Below, piece by piece: positions 1 through 7,637 of a DNA stretch of 14,072 nucleotides. The stretch comes from GCA-001735895 sp964488685 (lineage in GTDB: Bacteria; Pseudomonadota; Gammaproteobacteria; GCA-001735895). Made by a program: the position numbers and the translations under genes. The notes below the pieces were generated by a model, which searched no databases, was not told the origin of the DNA, and saw only the letters and a program-made list of their open reading frames with translations. Location of the stretch: contig CAZAVY010000079.1 in NCBI GenBank assembly GCA_964488685.1, positions 1-14,072 of the forward strand. The letters run 5' to 3'. Each line of letters starts with the position of its first letter. Within the stretch, counting starts at the first letter, position 1.

Positions 1-102
1 GAAACAACATTAACGCTGCGTAATGCTGAAAACGCGATTATGATAGGTGGCATTACCATTACCATTAAAATTAAAAGTCAGGGGAGAATGGCACTTACTT
101 AG
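1..102 (+). CDS. possible 3' end of an unknown gene
   Basis: Frame 1 is open from the first base and ends at TAG (100-102). The peptide ends with alternating hydrophobic and polar residues (GGITITIKIKSQG), which looks like a beta strand. The last few codons and the stop lie inside the repeat element that begins at 86, so if this is a gene its natural end may have been replaced by the element. I do not recognise a family. With 33 codons visible, the open frame could be chance. Confidence 0.25.
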   Translation, partial: ETTLTLRNAENAIMIGGITITIKIKSQGRMALT

Positions 103-207
103 GCATGTCATCCCCGCGAAATCGGGGATCTTGCAAAGGCCGGCAGATTCCCGCTTTCGCGAGAATGACTCAGTAGTTAGTATTTCGTGCTCACGTAAGT
201 GCCATTC
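86..207. repeat. 122-bp nested inverted-repeat element (REP/MITE-like)
   Basis: The outer arms are a perfect 13-bp inverted repeat, GAATGGCACTTAC at 86-98 and its complement at 195-207. Inside lies a second, imperfect 24-bp inverted repeat (107-130 and 146-169) of the GTCATCCCCGCG type common in proteobacterial dispersed palindromes. The left inner arm can itself fold into a 7-bp hairpin (ATCCCCG at 110-116 with CGGGGAT at 123-129). GTCAGGGG occurs just outside each end (77-84 and 210-217), possibly a remnant target duplication, although the right copy is offset by 2 bp. No transposase is encoded, so any mobility would have to be non-autonomous. A translated frame runs through the element into the PhzF gene and is considered spurious. 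Confidence 0.75.
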
Positions 208-232
208 AGGTCAGGGGGAAGAGGTCAATTGG

Positions 233-1132
233 TTGGCGTATCAATATTATATTTGTGACGTTTTTACGAATGTGCGATTCGGTGGCAATCAGCTTGCCGT
301 GTTGCCAAACGCGAGTGGCCTTACCGATAAACAAATGCAACAGATTGCCCGGGAATTCAATTTTTCCGAAAGCACTTTTATTTTTCCGGCGGAAAAAGGG
401 AATACCCGAAAAGTACGGATATTTACCCCGACCGCAGAAGTTCCGTTTGCAGGCCACCCGAATATAGGCACTGCATTTATCTTGGCGTCTGTCGGTGAAA
501 TAGAGGAATTTGACGAGACAATTGAAATCGTATTTGAGGAGCAGGCGGGATTAGTTCCGATCACTGTGAGCAAACTTGAAAACGGGGTTGTTTACTGTGA
601 GCTCAAAGCCCCTGAAGAAATTTCGTTTGGGATGACCATATCGGTCGAAACGCTCGCCTTTGCAATTTCGCTTCCCGAAAATGAAATTGCCATAGACACA
701 CACCGACCTCTGGTCGCTTCGGTCGGGTTGCCTTTTTTGTTTGCGGAACTTCGGGATCAGTCCGCCTTGAATCGTGCGAAAACCAATATTTTCGGCATTG
801 AGAAGATCGCGGCGCAAGGCATTTCCGGGGATGTTCACCTCTATGTTCGATGCAATGACGAGTTTGATATACGTACCCGTATGTTTGCACCGCTTGACGG
901 TATACCGGAAGATCCTGCAACCGGAAGTGCCAATTGTGCCCTCGCCGGATTACTCGCTCACCACAAAGAATCAAAACATGGGAGTTTTAAATGGCGAATC
1001 GCACAGGGGGTTGAAATGGGCCGGCCAAGCGTGTTGAATGCCCGCGCTAAGAAAAAAGACGGCGCGGTGATTTCCACCTGGATCGGTGGAAATTGTGTAT
1101 TGGTCGGTGACGGTACCATTAATGTCGATTGA
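233..1132 (+). CDS. PhzF family isomerase/epimerase
   Basis: This is a member of the PhzF / diaminopimelate-epimerase-fold superfamily, cytoplasmic enzymes that isomerise or epimerise small carboxylic acids. The true substrate cannot be told from sequence. Family signatures are all present: GGNQLAV near residues 17-23, the catalytic glutamate in FNFSESTF (E46), FAGHPNIG (H75 region), and EDPATGSAN with its aspartate at residue 227. From the TTG at 233 the protein has 299 residues, close to the usual 260-300. I chose that start because a purine-rich Shine-Dalgarno (GGGGGAAGAGG, 214-224) lies 8 nt upstream and family homology starts right there. An upstream ATG at 47 in the same frame would add 62 residues translated from the repeat element, so it is rejected. 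The element lies directly against the ribosome binding site and may have displaced or supplied the promoter. Confidence 0.9.
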   Translation: MAYQYYICDVFTNVRFGGNQLAVLPNASGLTDKQMQQIAREFNFSESTFIFPAEKGNTRKVRIFTPTAEVPFAGHPNIGTAFILASVGEIEEFDETIEIVFEEQAGLVPITVSKLENGVVYCELKAPEEISFGMTISVETLAFAISLPENEIAIDTHRPLVASVGLPFLFAELRDQSALNRAKTNIFGIEKIAAQGISGDVHLYVRCNDEFDIRTRMFAPLDGIPEDPATGSANCALAGLLAHHKESKHGSFKWRIAQGVEMGRPSVLNARAKKKDGAVISTWIGGNCVLVGDGTINVD

Positions 1133-1277
1133 ATCCTGTGGTTCACAATATAAACGGGAATGTCGCAAATCACCCACCAGAAAATCGTCACACGGCACTC
1201 GGAAAAAGTTGTTTTTATCATCTGAAACGTCCTGGCTCATTGCATGAATGACAGCAAGCAAGGGTTCAATATTTGTA

Positions 1278-1863
1278 ATGACGATCACAAAGAAAATTAT
1301 TCCGCAAATCGATTCCACCAATGGCAACAAACAGGAAATATATACCTTGCCTGTCGAAACGGATTACCTCGAGGAATTGCTGCGCTATATATTTGAAAAC
1401 TACTGGCAGTCGATTGTTTTCGGCCCGATTATTGAAGGTGGTGCCTACGAGTTTCGTTGTCCCAGTGAACCCCGGTCGATCACTCTGTTCGACGGATACC
1501 TGACCGTTCATTTTGTGGGTGCGCACTTCCACATTTGCATTGGCGAGAATATGGGTAGCCCATCCAGTCCGACATCTCTCGGGTTAAAAAAGAGCCGCCG
1601 CACTTCGCGCGCGGAAGTTGTCCGCGGTTTCGAGGAAACGGTTCGCCGATCATCTGGCAGTTGAGGCTATTTAACGGTGACGATACACCACAACTGAATA
1701 TCTTTTCCCCAACCCGTTTCTCACCGACGAGGATGGTATCGCAGATACTCCGGACTGGTCGCGACTGACCCTGTGGGATGACATCGCAGTGCGTTATCTT
1801 GGCCGCAAACAGACCCAGTACCCTCTCGATCGCAGTGGTCTCGGGTTTCGTGCGCCGGGCTAA
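1278..1863 (+). pseudogene. conserved hypothetical protein, broken by two frameshifts
   Basis: Three consecutive frames together read like one protein of about 195 residues. The first runs from ATG 1278 to about 1637 and includes motifs such as FENYWQSIVFGPIIEGGAYE and FVGAHFHICIGEN. The second runs about 1637-1706 (NGSPIIWQLRLFNGD). The third runs 1708-1863 (PNPFLTDEDGIADTPDWSRL, then a WDD motif and RSGLGFRAPG before TAA). Restoring one A in the run at 1636-1638 and one T in the run at 1703-1706 makes a single open frame. The shape matches a conserved, uncharacterised bacterial family that I remember only as a DUF, without known function. An ATG at 1248 is also possible, but AGGG at 1261-1264 slightly favours 1278. 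Either the gene is decayed or the sequence has homopolymer errors. Read literally, the first frame stops at 1664. Confidence 0.7.
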
Positions 1864-1909
1864 AAAGCAAACGAAAAACTAGCGCGAAGCAATTTAGGTT
1901 AACTGCCGT

Positions 1910-3163
1910 CTACGGCGTGGAAGTCAGAACCTCGACACTGTCAATGACACCATTGCTATCGACCTCGGCCGGGTCGGCGACGCCATTGTCGTTGGTGTCA
2001 TCTACCCGCACATTAATCACGGCGAATTGACCATCGTTGACACTACCGTCGATCAATATGGCCTTCGAGACGCTGAGATCGACAGAACCCGGGGGCCCCG
2101 TGCCTTCCAGCAGAAGTACGTTACTGACCGTGTCCACAGACCAGTTGGCAGTCTCAATACCGCTACCGTCGTCAAATTCGACTGTGCCAACCGCGAAGCT
2201 GGCCGTGGTTGTGCCGCTATCACTCGATAGATTCAGTACTTGCCCATTAAAATCAACCGTGCTTATTGGTAGTGCTGTGAAAAACGTCTGTCGCTCGATC
2301 TCAATCGTGGGGCCGGCATTGGGGTCACAGGTTAAGCACTCGGTTGCCACGGTGGTATGAATCCGGTTGCCGGTAGTGCCGTTTTTGGTGACCGTAACCC
2401 GGGTATCGACATCGATAACCGCGACAAGCAAGACACCGTCGATGGACCAGGTGAAATTTTCCGCCGAGGTGGCCGGGTCAGCGATGATATCGTCGCGGCA
2501 AATGCTTTTCCCGCTCAGATCGGCGTTGAAAAATACGATGCAGGGTTCATTGGGTCCCGGCGTGGATACCGGGTAGGCCACCAGGTTTTCGAAATCCGCC
2601 TGCACGATGATCCGGTTGCTTCCGGCAAGAAAGTTAGCCTGTGCGGTGGTGCGATCGATCAGGATACCCGTGGCGCCCGCTAACTGAGACGCCGCCAGTG
2701 CTGCATTAACGTCGGGGTCAATTTCAAAAAAACTATCTTGTTGGTTGAAATTGATCGGCGTATTGGGCAGGTCGAGGCCGTTCAGATCGATTCCGGGGGT
2801 GCCCGGCGTCGTATCCATGGATTGTATAAAGCGAAAAACCTGGGGTCCCGTAGTGGTGCCAAAGTCCGCCGGCGTGATGACTTCCCGTCCCGAGGGAACG
2901 GATCCTATGACGACGTCGTCTATCTTGAAGGTGAGGGGGTCATCGATGGTAAAACTGAATACGCCGTTTTCATCGGTCCTCTGCACCGAGCCACTCGCGG
3001 CCTCGACGATCAGGTCCTGTACCGCGTCATCAATAAAGAATCCGTGAAATGTCTCCGGGGTGTTGTTTGTATTGCCGCCACCACCTCCGCCGCCACAGGC
3101 AGCGAGCCAAACGATAATGTTGATGAATATGAGAAACTTAAAAGTCGTTTGCCGGCACTCCAT
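1910..3163 (-). CDS. poly-glycine surface/periplasmic lipoprotein
   Basis: A lipoprotein signal peptide ends in a clear lipobox (LAAC, acylated Cys at residue 23) followed by seven glycines and an Asn/Thr linker, so the mature protein should be membrane-anchored by lipid outside the cytoplasm. Residues from about 35 to 100 form a domain seen at the N-terminus of many gammaproteobacterial lipoproteins: GFFIDDAVQDL, then a TDENGVFSF turn, then FKIDDVVIGS. The rest looks beta-rich. The C-terminus has an acidic calcium-loop-like stretch (DDTNDNGVADPAEVDSNG). The start is ATG 3163, not the in-frame TTG at 3178, because the bases after that TTG are a perfect AGGAGG Shine-Dalgarno. The protein has 417 residues. 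No neighbour suggests a partner, and the specific function is unknown. Confidence 0.8.
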   Translation of the reverse strand: MECRQTTFKFLIFINIIVWLAACGGGGGGGNTNNTPETFHGFFIDDAVQDLIVEAASGSVQRTDENGVFSFTIDDPLTFKIDDVVIGSVPSGREVITPADFGTTTGPQVFRFIQSMDTTPGTPGIDLNGLDLPNTPINFNQQDSFFEIDPDVNAALAASQLAGATGILIDRTTAQANFLAGSNRIIVQADFENLVAYPVSTPGPNEPCIVFFNADLSGKSICRDDIIADPATSAENFTWSIDGVLLVAVIDVDTRVTVTKNGTTGNRIHTTVATECLTCDPNAGPTIEIERQTFFTALPISTVDFNGQVLNLSSDSGTTTASFAVGTVEFDDGSGIETANWSVDTVSNVLLLEGTGPPGSVDLSVSKAILIDGSVNDGQFAVINVRVDDTNDNGVADPAEVDSNGVIDSVEVLTSTP

Positions 3164-3387
3164 GTTGATCCTCCTCAAGATGTTAACCAGAGAACTGACA
3201 CCTGTTTGGCCAAATTCATGCCAATAACGTCGATCGTTTAGGCAACATTGTACAGCTTTGCCTCGACTCCGGCAATTTCATGATCCGAAGCAAGGCATAA
3301 ACAGGCAATTTAAAGAGTAAGACTCGTCAACTTATAATTAAACCCGGAAAACATAGCGCTGACTTCCAACTGCATTTCACTGGGCCT

Positions 3388-3831
3388 TTATCCTCTGCTC
3401 CACAGCTGCGGATAAAATTCTGTCCCGGGCGTAGGCACAAAAATCGCATCGAAAAAGAAATTAACTTTCGAGCTACCCATTAAACGACCCGCCAGTTCCG
3501 CGCAGGGGGAGTTGATAGCGAAATCTTCGTAAGCACCGATTTCACGCCATACCTGGCTGTCGTAAAAGCAGGTCCGGCCCTGCGCATCCCGATCCCAGGT
3601 TCGTCCCCGTTCACTCGGATTTGCGATATTTCCCGAAACCCCCTGGAGCAGAGTGTCAATCCAGCGCTGTTCGAAAATACCGGGTAAAAAGGCGACGCCA
3701 TCGTTTTCAAATGCTGTAATGTCTTTGTTTGTAACCAGATCTATTCTCCCGGTTTTTGTGCAAGAATCCAGGCTACTTCCAATTTCGAGATTGACCCCTG
3801 TTATTTTACACTCTTGGTAAGCTACTGGCAT
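3388..3831 (-). pseudogene. phytanoyl-CoA dioxygenase (PhyH)-like, truncated fragment
   Basis: Residues about 35-140 match the N-terminal half of PhyH-family Fe(II)/2-oxoglutarate oxygenases: DITAFENDGVAFLPGIF, then a WRE...YEDFAINSPCAELAGRLMG segment, then SSKVNFFFDAIFVPTPGTEF. Family members usually have about 270-300 residues and carry the iron-binding HxD just after this point (typically in a TPWHxD context). Here the frame gives YPQLWSRG and stops, and I could not find the missing half in the other frames down to 3300. The protein therefore lacks the metal and 2-oxoglutarate sites and should be inactive. The first 30 or so residues do not look like the family and no ribosome binding site precedes ATG 3831, so the start may also be lost. 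Confidence 0.65.
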
Positions 3832-4038
3832 AATGATTCAATAGTTGGCAAGAAGCTTAGACAATGCCCACAATGCAGATCGCAACGACTTCAAACATGG
3901 CAAATTTGACCACCGGTCTTTAACAATCCTCCATACAGGTGTCGCTTAAAAATGACAAGAATGGAATGGAAATTCTGGTCAAAATGGCTTTTCCACGGTA
4001 GATTTATCCTAACCTCCCGGCGATATAAATTTTTGTCG

Positions 4039-4051
4039 GGTTAATTTAACC
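4039..4051 (+). promoter_or_regulatory. 13-nt perfect palindrome next to a ribosome binding site
   Basis: GGTTAATTTAACC (6-bp arms around one T) directly abuts GAGAGG (4052-4057), the only Shine-Dalgarno-like sequence before the nuclease-like gene. It could be an operator or a small hairpin covering the ribosome binding site. The rest of the 3832-4066 gap is AT-rich and I see no convincing promoter in it. Confidence 0.35.
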
Positions 4052-4066
4052 GAGAGGCTGCCAGCT

Positions 4067-4945
4067 ATCGCGATCGTTAAATTTGCCACTTACAATATCC
4101 AGTATGGCGTTGGCCAGGATGGCCGATACGATCTCACTCGTGCGATTGCCGAACTCCAGGGTCAGGAGGTTATTTGCCTGCAGGAGGTAACTACCGGTTG
4201 GGCCACCTGTCACCGCGACCAGCAACCGGAAATGCTGGCAAAGGCGCTCAATCTTTATGCGGTTTATGCTCCGGCATGGGAAACCGATGACAGTCGATGT
4301 GGGTCGGACGGCGAAATCGAAAATGCGCGCCGCGGCTTCGGAAACATGGTGCTGTCGCGCTGGCCGATCGTCTATTCGCGGCCTCATTCGCTAGCCAGGC
4401 CGCGCACCGAAGTAGCGGCTGAATTTCATCCGAAAGTCGATTTTCCCCGCACTGCGCTTGAAGTTGTTATCGATTTCGATGGCACCGCGGTTCGTATATT
4501 TTCGGTGCATTTAAGTCACTTGCCCGGTGCCCAGCGGCAATCTCAAATTGAAGCGCTGAAGCGCCTGGTACATGAACTTCCACTCGAAGCACCGTTATGG
4601 GTAGATGATGCGCGATTGTCAATCTGGAGTCACGATCAACCGGCACCCGGGGTACCCCGGTCTTCGCTGTTGTTGGGTGATTTCAATCTCGAGCCCGACA
4701 GTAGCGATTATGCCGCCATGCTCGAGCCGCTGTCAGGACAATCACAGGGGTTGATTGACGCCTGGGCTGCAAGTCGGACTAAGGATGCAGACGATGCTAC
4801 CTGCGTCGATAACGATGGTCGTCTTTGCAGGCTTGATTATATGTTTGCAAGCTGCGACCTGCGGGCCAATATTCAGTCAGCGAGCGTTAACCGGGAATCT
4901 CGATCCTCCGATCACTTTCCTGTCTGTTTTGTTGTCGAGATATAG
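4067..4945 (+). CDS. endonuclease/exonuclease/phosphatase family protein, non-canonical start
   Basis: This is a metal-dependent phosphodiesterase of the EEP (DNase I / AP endonuclease-like) fold, probably cytoplasmic since no signal peptide is visible. All catalytic blocks are present: KFATYNIQYG (Asn near residue 10), ICLQEV (Mg-binding Glu near 40), VHLSHLPG, LLLGDFN (D205, N207) and SSDHFPV (D282, H283). About 290 residues is normal for small bacterial EEP proteins. The frame is open from 4013, but no ATG, GTG or TTG occurs before ATG 4232. Starting at 4232 would remove the first two catalytic motifs. I place the start at ATC 4067, 9 nt after GAGG. CTG 4058 and ATC 4073 are alternatives, and a mutated GTG/ATG at 4076 (now GTT, followed by AAA TTT) is also possible. 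Function is confident at fold level only, and the substrate is unknown. Confidence 0.75.
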   Translation: MAIVKFATYNIQYGVGQDGRYDLTRAIAELQGQEVICLQEVTTGWATCHRDQQPEMLAKALNLYAVYAPAWETDDSRCGSDGEIENARRGFGNMVLSRWPIVYSRPHSLARPRTEVAAEFHPKVDFPRTALEVVIDFDGTAVRIFSVHLSHLPGAQRQSQIEALKRLVHELPLEAPLWVDDARLSIWSHDQPAPGVPRSSLLLGDFNLEPDSSDYAAMLEPLSGQSQGLIDAWAASRTKDADDATCVDNDGRLCRLDYMFASCDLRANIQSASVNRESRSSDHFPVCFVVEI

Positions 4946-4987
4946 CGCGATATCAAGCCAGGTATTGTGTTGGGCAGGGTATCGCCA

Positions 4988-5013
4988 TGCTCCTGGAGCA
5001 GGACTAAATCCTG
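4988..5013. repeat. two adjacent short inverted repeats between the nuclease and cupin genes
   Basis: TGCTCCTGGAGCA (4988-5000, 6-bp perfect arms) is followed immediately by CAGGACTAAATCCTG (4999-5013, 5-bp arms, 5-nt loop). No T-run follows, so a standard intrinsic terminator is unlikely. It may be a transcript-processing or operator site ahead of the cupin gene. Confidence 0.3.
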
Positions 5014-5045
5014 TCTGGAATCTTTCAAATCAGAGGAGTGAAGCC

Positions 5046-5411
5046 ATGTCGAAGAGCGAAAACTTTTTTAATGTAGATGCACTTGAGCAGGGTATTGCCA
5101 GGCAACTGGCCGAAGGCATGACGACACGGGTCTTTAGCGGTCAGGAAGCGATGATTTCCATTGTCCGGATTGAGCCGTACAAGTCGGGGCGCACTCATTC
5201 CCACCCCCAGGAACAATGGGGTTTTTGTTTTCGTGGTTCAGGGGTGCGCATGCAAGCTGGTGAAGAAGTTGAGATTAGCTCAGGAGACTTCTGGCGCACC
5301 CCCGGCAAGGTCGAGCATAGCTTCGCGGCGGGGCCGGACGGGGCCGTGATTTATGATGTGTTCGCGCCGCCGCGCCGGGAATATGAAAAACCTGGTGAGG
5401 GTTTTGAGTAG
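5046..5411 (+). CDS. small cupin-domain protein
   Basis: A single beta-barrel cupin of 121 residues with no signal peptide, so cytoplasmic. Cupin motif 1 is GRTHSHPQEQWGFCFRG (H51, H53, then E56/Q57) and motif 2 is GDFWRTPGKVEHSF (H91), so a 3-His plus Glu/Gln metal site appears intact. Such proteins can be dioxygenases, isomerases or ligand-binding proteins, and nothing in this sequence picks one. The start at ATG 5046 has GAGGAG (5033-5038) 7 nt upstream. A longer in-frame reading from 4755 overlaps the nuclease gene and is rejected. The gene follows the EEP gene after 100 nt and converges with the adaptor gene on the minus strand. Confidence 0.85.
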   Translation: MSKSENFFNVDALEQGIARQLAEGMTTRVFSGQEAMISIVRIEPYKSGRTHSHPQEQWGFCFRGSGVRMQAGEEVEISSGDFWRTPGKVEHSFAAGPDGAVIYDVFAPPRREYEKPGEGFE

Positions 5412-5492
5412 TTCATAACCGGTGTCAGCAGCATTCCTGTTTATAGCAATTTCATCAGTCTCCTGGTACCTAGCCCTCAAACTACCTGCAGA

Positions 5493-6254
5493 TTACTCGC
5501 CACTGAGGTTGATTTTTGCGGGTAGTCCCGCAGGTAGCTCACCATTGGTTTCGAACTTGATCCGTAGTTCTATCGCCAGGTGGTTGTTGCCACCGGTAGT
5601 AGTTTGCCGGCCGACTTCGATTACCTCACCATCATAACTGCGCTGCCGGATACTCACCCGGGCGGTTCGTTTCAGCAGGGAGTTACTCAAGTGCTCGAGG
5701 GGTAACAGGGTTCGCACAACCATCGCCGAATTATCCGCCACCGTGAGCAGCACAGGATCGCCAACCCGGGTATTGATATATTGCCCCGGAAAGGTCGCGA
5801 TACTTAAGACGATGCCTTTTATCGGCGAACGAATCTCGGTTTGTGACAGAACGAAGAGGGCGCGTGTCAGCTTCGCTTTTGCCGATGCCAGCCTGGCCTC
5901 GGCGATGGCAAGATTCTGTTCGGCAGTTTGTAACGTGACTAGAGCCAGCGAGTCACGATCGAATAATTCCTGGGCTTTTTCCATTTCAGTCGACATTTTG
6001 GCCACTGTTGGAGCGAGCGACTCAGTTTTCGCGCGGGCGATATCGACATTCGCCTCAAACCGGGTCGCAACCAGCGTTAGCAGAACCTCACCCGGCGCCA
6101 CCGATTGACCAACTTTCACCTTTATCGTCTCGACTCTGGCGCTGAGACTGCTGTTTAGTGGCAGTCGCCTGGCAAATTCGGTTTGCCCGAGCAGATCGAC
6201 TGCGAAGGCCTGGTTCGATACGACGCATAGCAGAATGGCGGGCAATAATCGCAT
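5493..6254 (-). CDS. short RND/HlyD-type periplasmic adaptor protein
   Basis: A membrane-fusion-type adaptor that would bridge an inner-membrane exporter to a TolC channel in the periplasm. A signal peptide occupies about residues 1-19 (cleavage after QAFA). A lipoyl half-motif follows (VKVGQSVAPGEVLLTL), then an alpha-helical hairpin rich in Ala/Glu/Lys (roughly residues 60-130). The second lipoyl half is SPIKGIVLSIATFPGQYI, and a beta-barrel part comes after it (VSIRQRSYDGEVIEVG). At 253 residues it is well short of typical adaptors (about 350-400) and lacks a long membrane-proximal domain. ATG 6254 is chosen because GGAG lies 6 nt upstream. A GTG at 6266, just after the TolC stop, is the alternative. 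It lies 13 nt downstream of the TolC-family gene, so the two are almost certainly co-transcribed. No pump gene follows. Confidence 0.85.
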   Translation of the reverse strand: MRLLPAILLCVVSNQAFAVDLLGQTEFARRLPLNSSLSARVETIKVKVGQSVAPGEVLLTLVATRFEANVDIARAKTESLAPTVAKMSTEMEKAQELFDRDSLALVTLQTAEQNLAIAEARLASAKAKLTRALFVLSQTEIRSPIKGIVLSIATFPGQYINTRVGDPVLLTVADNSAMVVRTLLPLEHLSNSLLKRTARVSIRQRSYDGEVIEVGRQTTTGGNNHLAIELRIKFETNGELPAGLPAKINLSGE

Positions 6255-6267
6255 TTCATTCTCCACT

Positions 6268-7563
6268 TTACTGAGGCGATCCGAACTGGTTCAGAAATTC
6301 GACACCGACCAGTGCGGACAGCCGCTGGTAAGCGACTTCGAATGCATAGAGCGTTTGCAGGCGTTCGGTATTACTGCGCGAATACACAACCATCGAATCA
6401 CCCAGATCGGTTTTAAATTCGAGCTCGTATTCGGCGCGGCTGCGATCGAGGTACCTGTCGCGGTAGTCTTGTTCGATGGTCCTGCCCTCGAGTTCCAGGC
6501 GCAATTGCTGGATTTGTTGCCATAGCTTGAGCACTTCCAGTCGCAAATTCGAGCTCAGCTGCTGCTGACTGGCAAGCGCTTGATTAAATTGTGCTTTTGC
6601 CAGTTTTACCCTGGCTGGAGAGGCACCGGAGTAAATCGGAATTTGAAGGTAGAGTCCGGCGCGCCAGTCGTCGCGAAAGCGGCTTTCGCGCTGGTAGCTT
6701 GAAACTTCGAATTCCAGGTTGAGACTGGCATTGTCGGTTGCTTGCGCAATGCTGACAGCGACCTGGGCTGCCTGGGTATTGATCCGCGCAACATGCGCTT
6801 CGAGGCTGTTTGCAAACGCCCTGCCTACCAGTGCTTCGAAATCGTCGGGGATCCGGCGTTGTGGGTCTACTTCCGGTATTTCCAGGTCAGATGGTAGTTG
6901 CTGTGGATAACCCATGGCTTCGGCGAGAATCGCTCGCGTGAGGCGTTGCTGATGCTCGGCGAGAAAGCGCCTTTGGCGAATCATTTCATATTCGGATTGC
7001 AATCGCAGAACTTCAATTTCCGGCACCAGCCCGAGCTCCTGGTCTTGCACTGCGTTGTCGTAACTGATGAATCCGGTTGCCAGGGCTTCATTTTCGCTGA
7101 TGAAGTTATTGTCAGCGTTTAATACATCAAAATACAATTCCAGGATCATCAAACGCCTTTGCTCGACCACCAGACGCTTCTGTTGTTCGAGCGCTTGCAA
7201 CTGCAAATCAAGCTGGCTTTCACGCGAATCCTGCAATCCAAAGTCGTACAACGGTTTAGATAAAATCAGACTCGCGGCATTGTCGTCGACATCCTCGTCA
7301 GGCCCTTCATCGGACGGGCCTACTCTGCGAATTCGGCCTACAAAATCCAGGGTGAAGCCACTGCCGCCCTGTTCGATACCAAGCTGTGCCCTGAGTGCTT
7401 GCAGGCGTTGATCAATGTCTAGCAGCTCGAAGTGCAATGGGTTCTGCGCGGTGTTCAGGGCGGCTTGCAGCGTCAGAGGCTCGGGTAATGGTTCGCCCGA
7501 TATTGTGAACGGAAACAATGCGCTCAGCAGTAAAACAATTTGTGGTCGAGTGATAGTTGTCAA
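6268..7563 (-). CDS. TolC family outer-membrane channel protein
   Basis: An outer membrane factor of 431 residues. It has an N-terminal signal peptide (about 23 residues, hydrophobic core IVLLLSALFPFTI) and then the typical opening PLTLQAALNTAQ. Two long helical repeats rich in Gln, Leu and Arg follow, as expected for the alpha-barrel of TolC-type trimers. Phrases such as AGLYLQIPIYSGASPARVKLA are typical of the second OEP domain. The length is normal. The start is a TTG at 7563, with only a weak GAGA upstream, and no in-frame ATG precedes the signal peptide. It lies 74 nt after the thioredoxin-like gene and 13 nt before the adaptor gene, forming an adaptor/channel pair. Confidence 0.9.
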   Translation of the reverse strand: MTTITRPQIVLLLSALFPFTISGEPLPEPLTLQAALNTAQNPLHFELLDIDQRLQALRAQLGIEQGGSGFTLDFVGRIRRVGPSDEGPDEDVDDNAASLILSKPLYDFGLQDSRESQLDLQLQALEQQKRLVVEQRRLMILELYFDVLNADNNFISENEALATGFISYDNAVQDQELGLVPEIEVLRLQSEYEMIRQRRFLAEHQQRLTRAILAEAMGYPQQLPSDLEIPEVDPQRRIPDDFEALVGRAFANSLEAHVARINTQAAQVAVSIAQATDNASLNLEFEVSSYQRESRFRDDWRAGLYLQIPIYSGASPARVKLAKAQFNQALASQQQLSSNLRLEVLKLWQQIQQLRLELEGRTIEQDYRDRYLDRSRAEYELEFKTDLGDSMVVYSRSNTERLQTLYAFEVAYQRLSALVGVEFLNQFGSPQ

Positions 7564-7637
7564 TGTCGCTGTCTCGATTGACGCCCCGTGGTTATTGAGT
7601 GCAGCTAAAAGTGGCTGCGGGTTAAGACTTGATTACG

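Noticed and set aside
47..232. 62-codon N-terminal extension of the PhzF protein from ATG 47
   Set aside because: It is translated from the palindromic repeat element, has no family similarity, and a good ribosome binding site plus TTG start lies at 214-235.
3164..3178. TTG start at 3178 for the lipoprotein
   Set aside because: The bases after it form a perfect AGGAGG ribosome binding site for ATG 3163.
2027..3241. Several plus-strand open frames opposite the lipoprotein gene
   Set aside because: They are antisense to a gene with clear signal peptide and lipobox, and their translations show no domain or compositional sense.
4755..5045. Long N-terminal extension of the cupin protein
   Set aside because: It overlaps the nuclease gene in another frame; ATG 5046 has its own strong ribosome binding site and gives a normal-length cupin.
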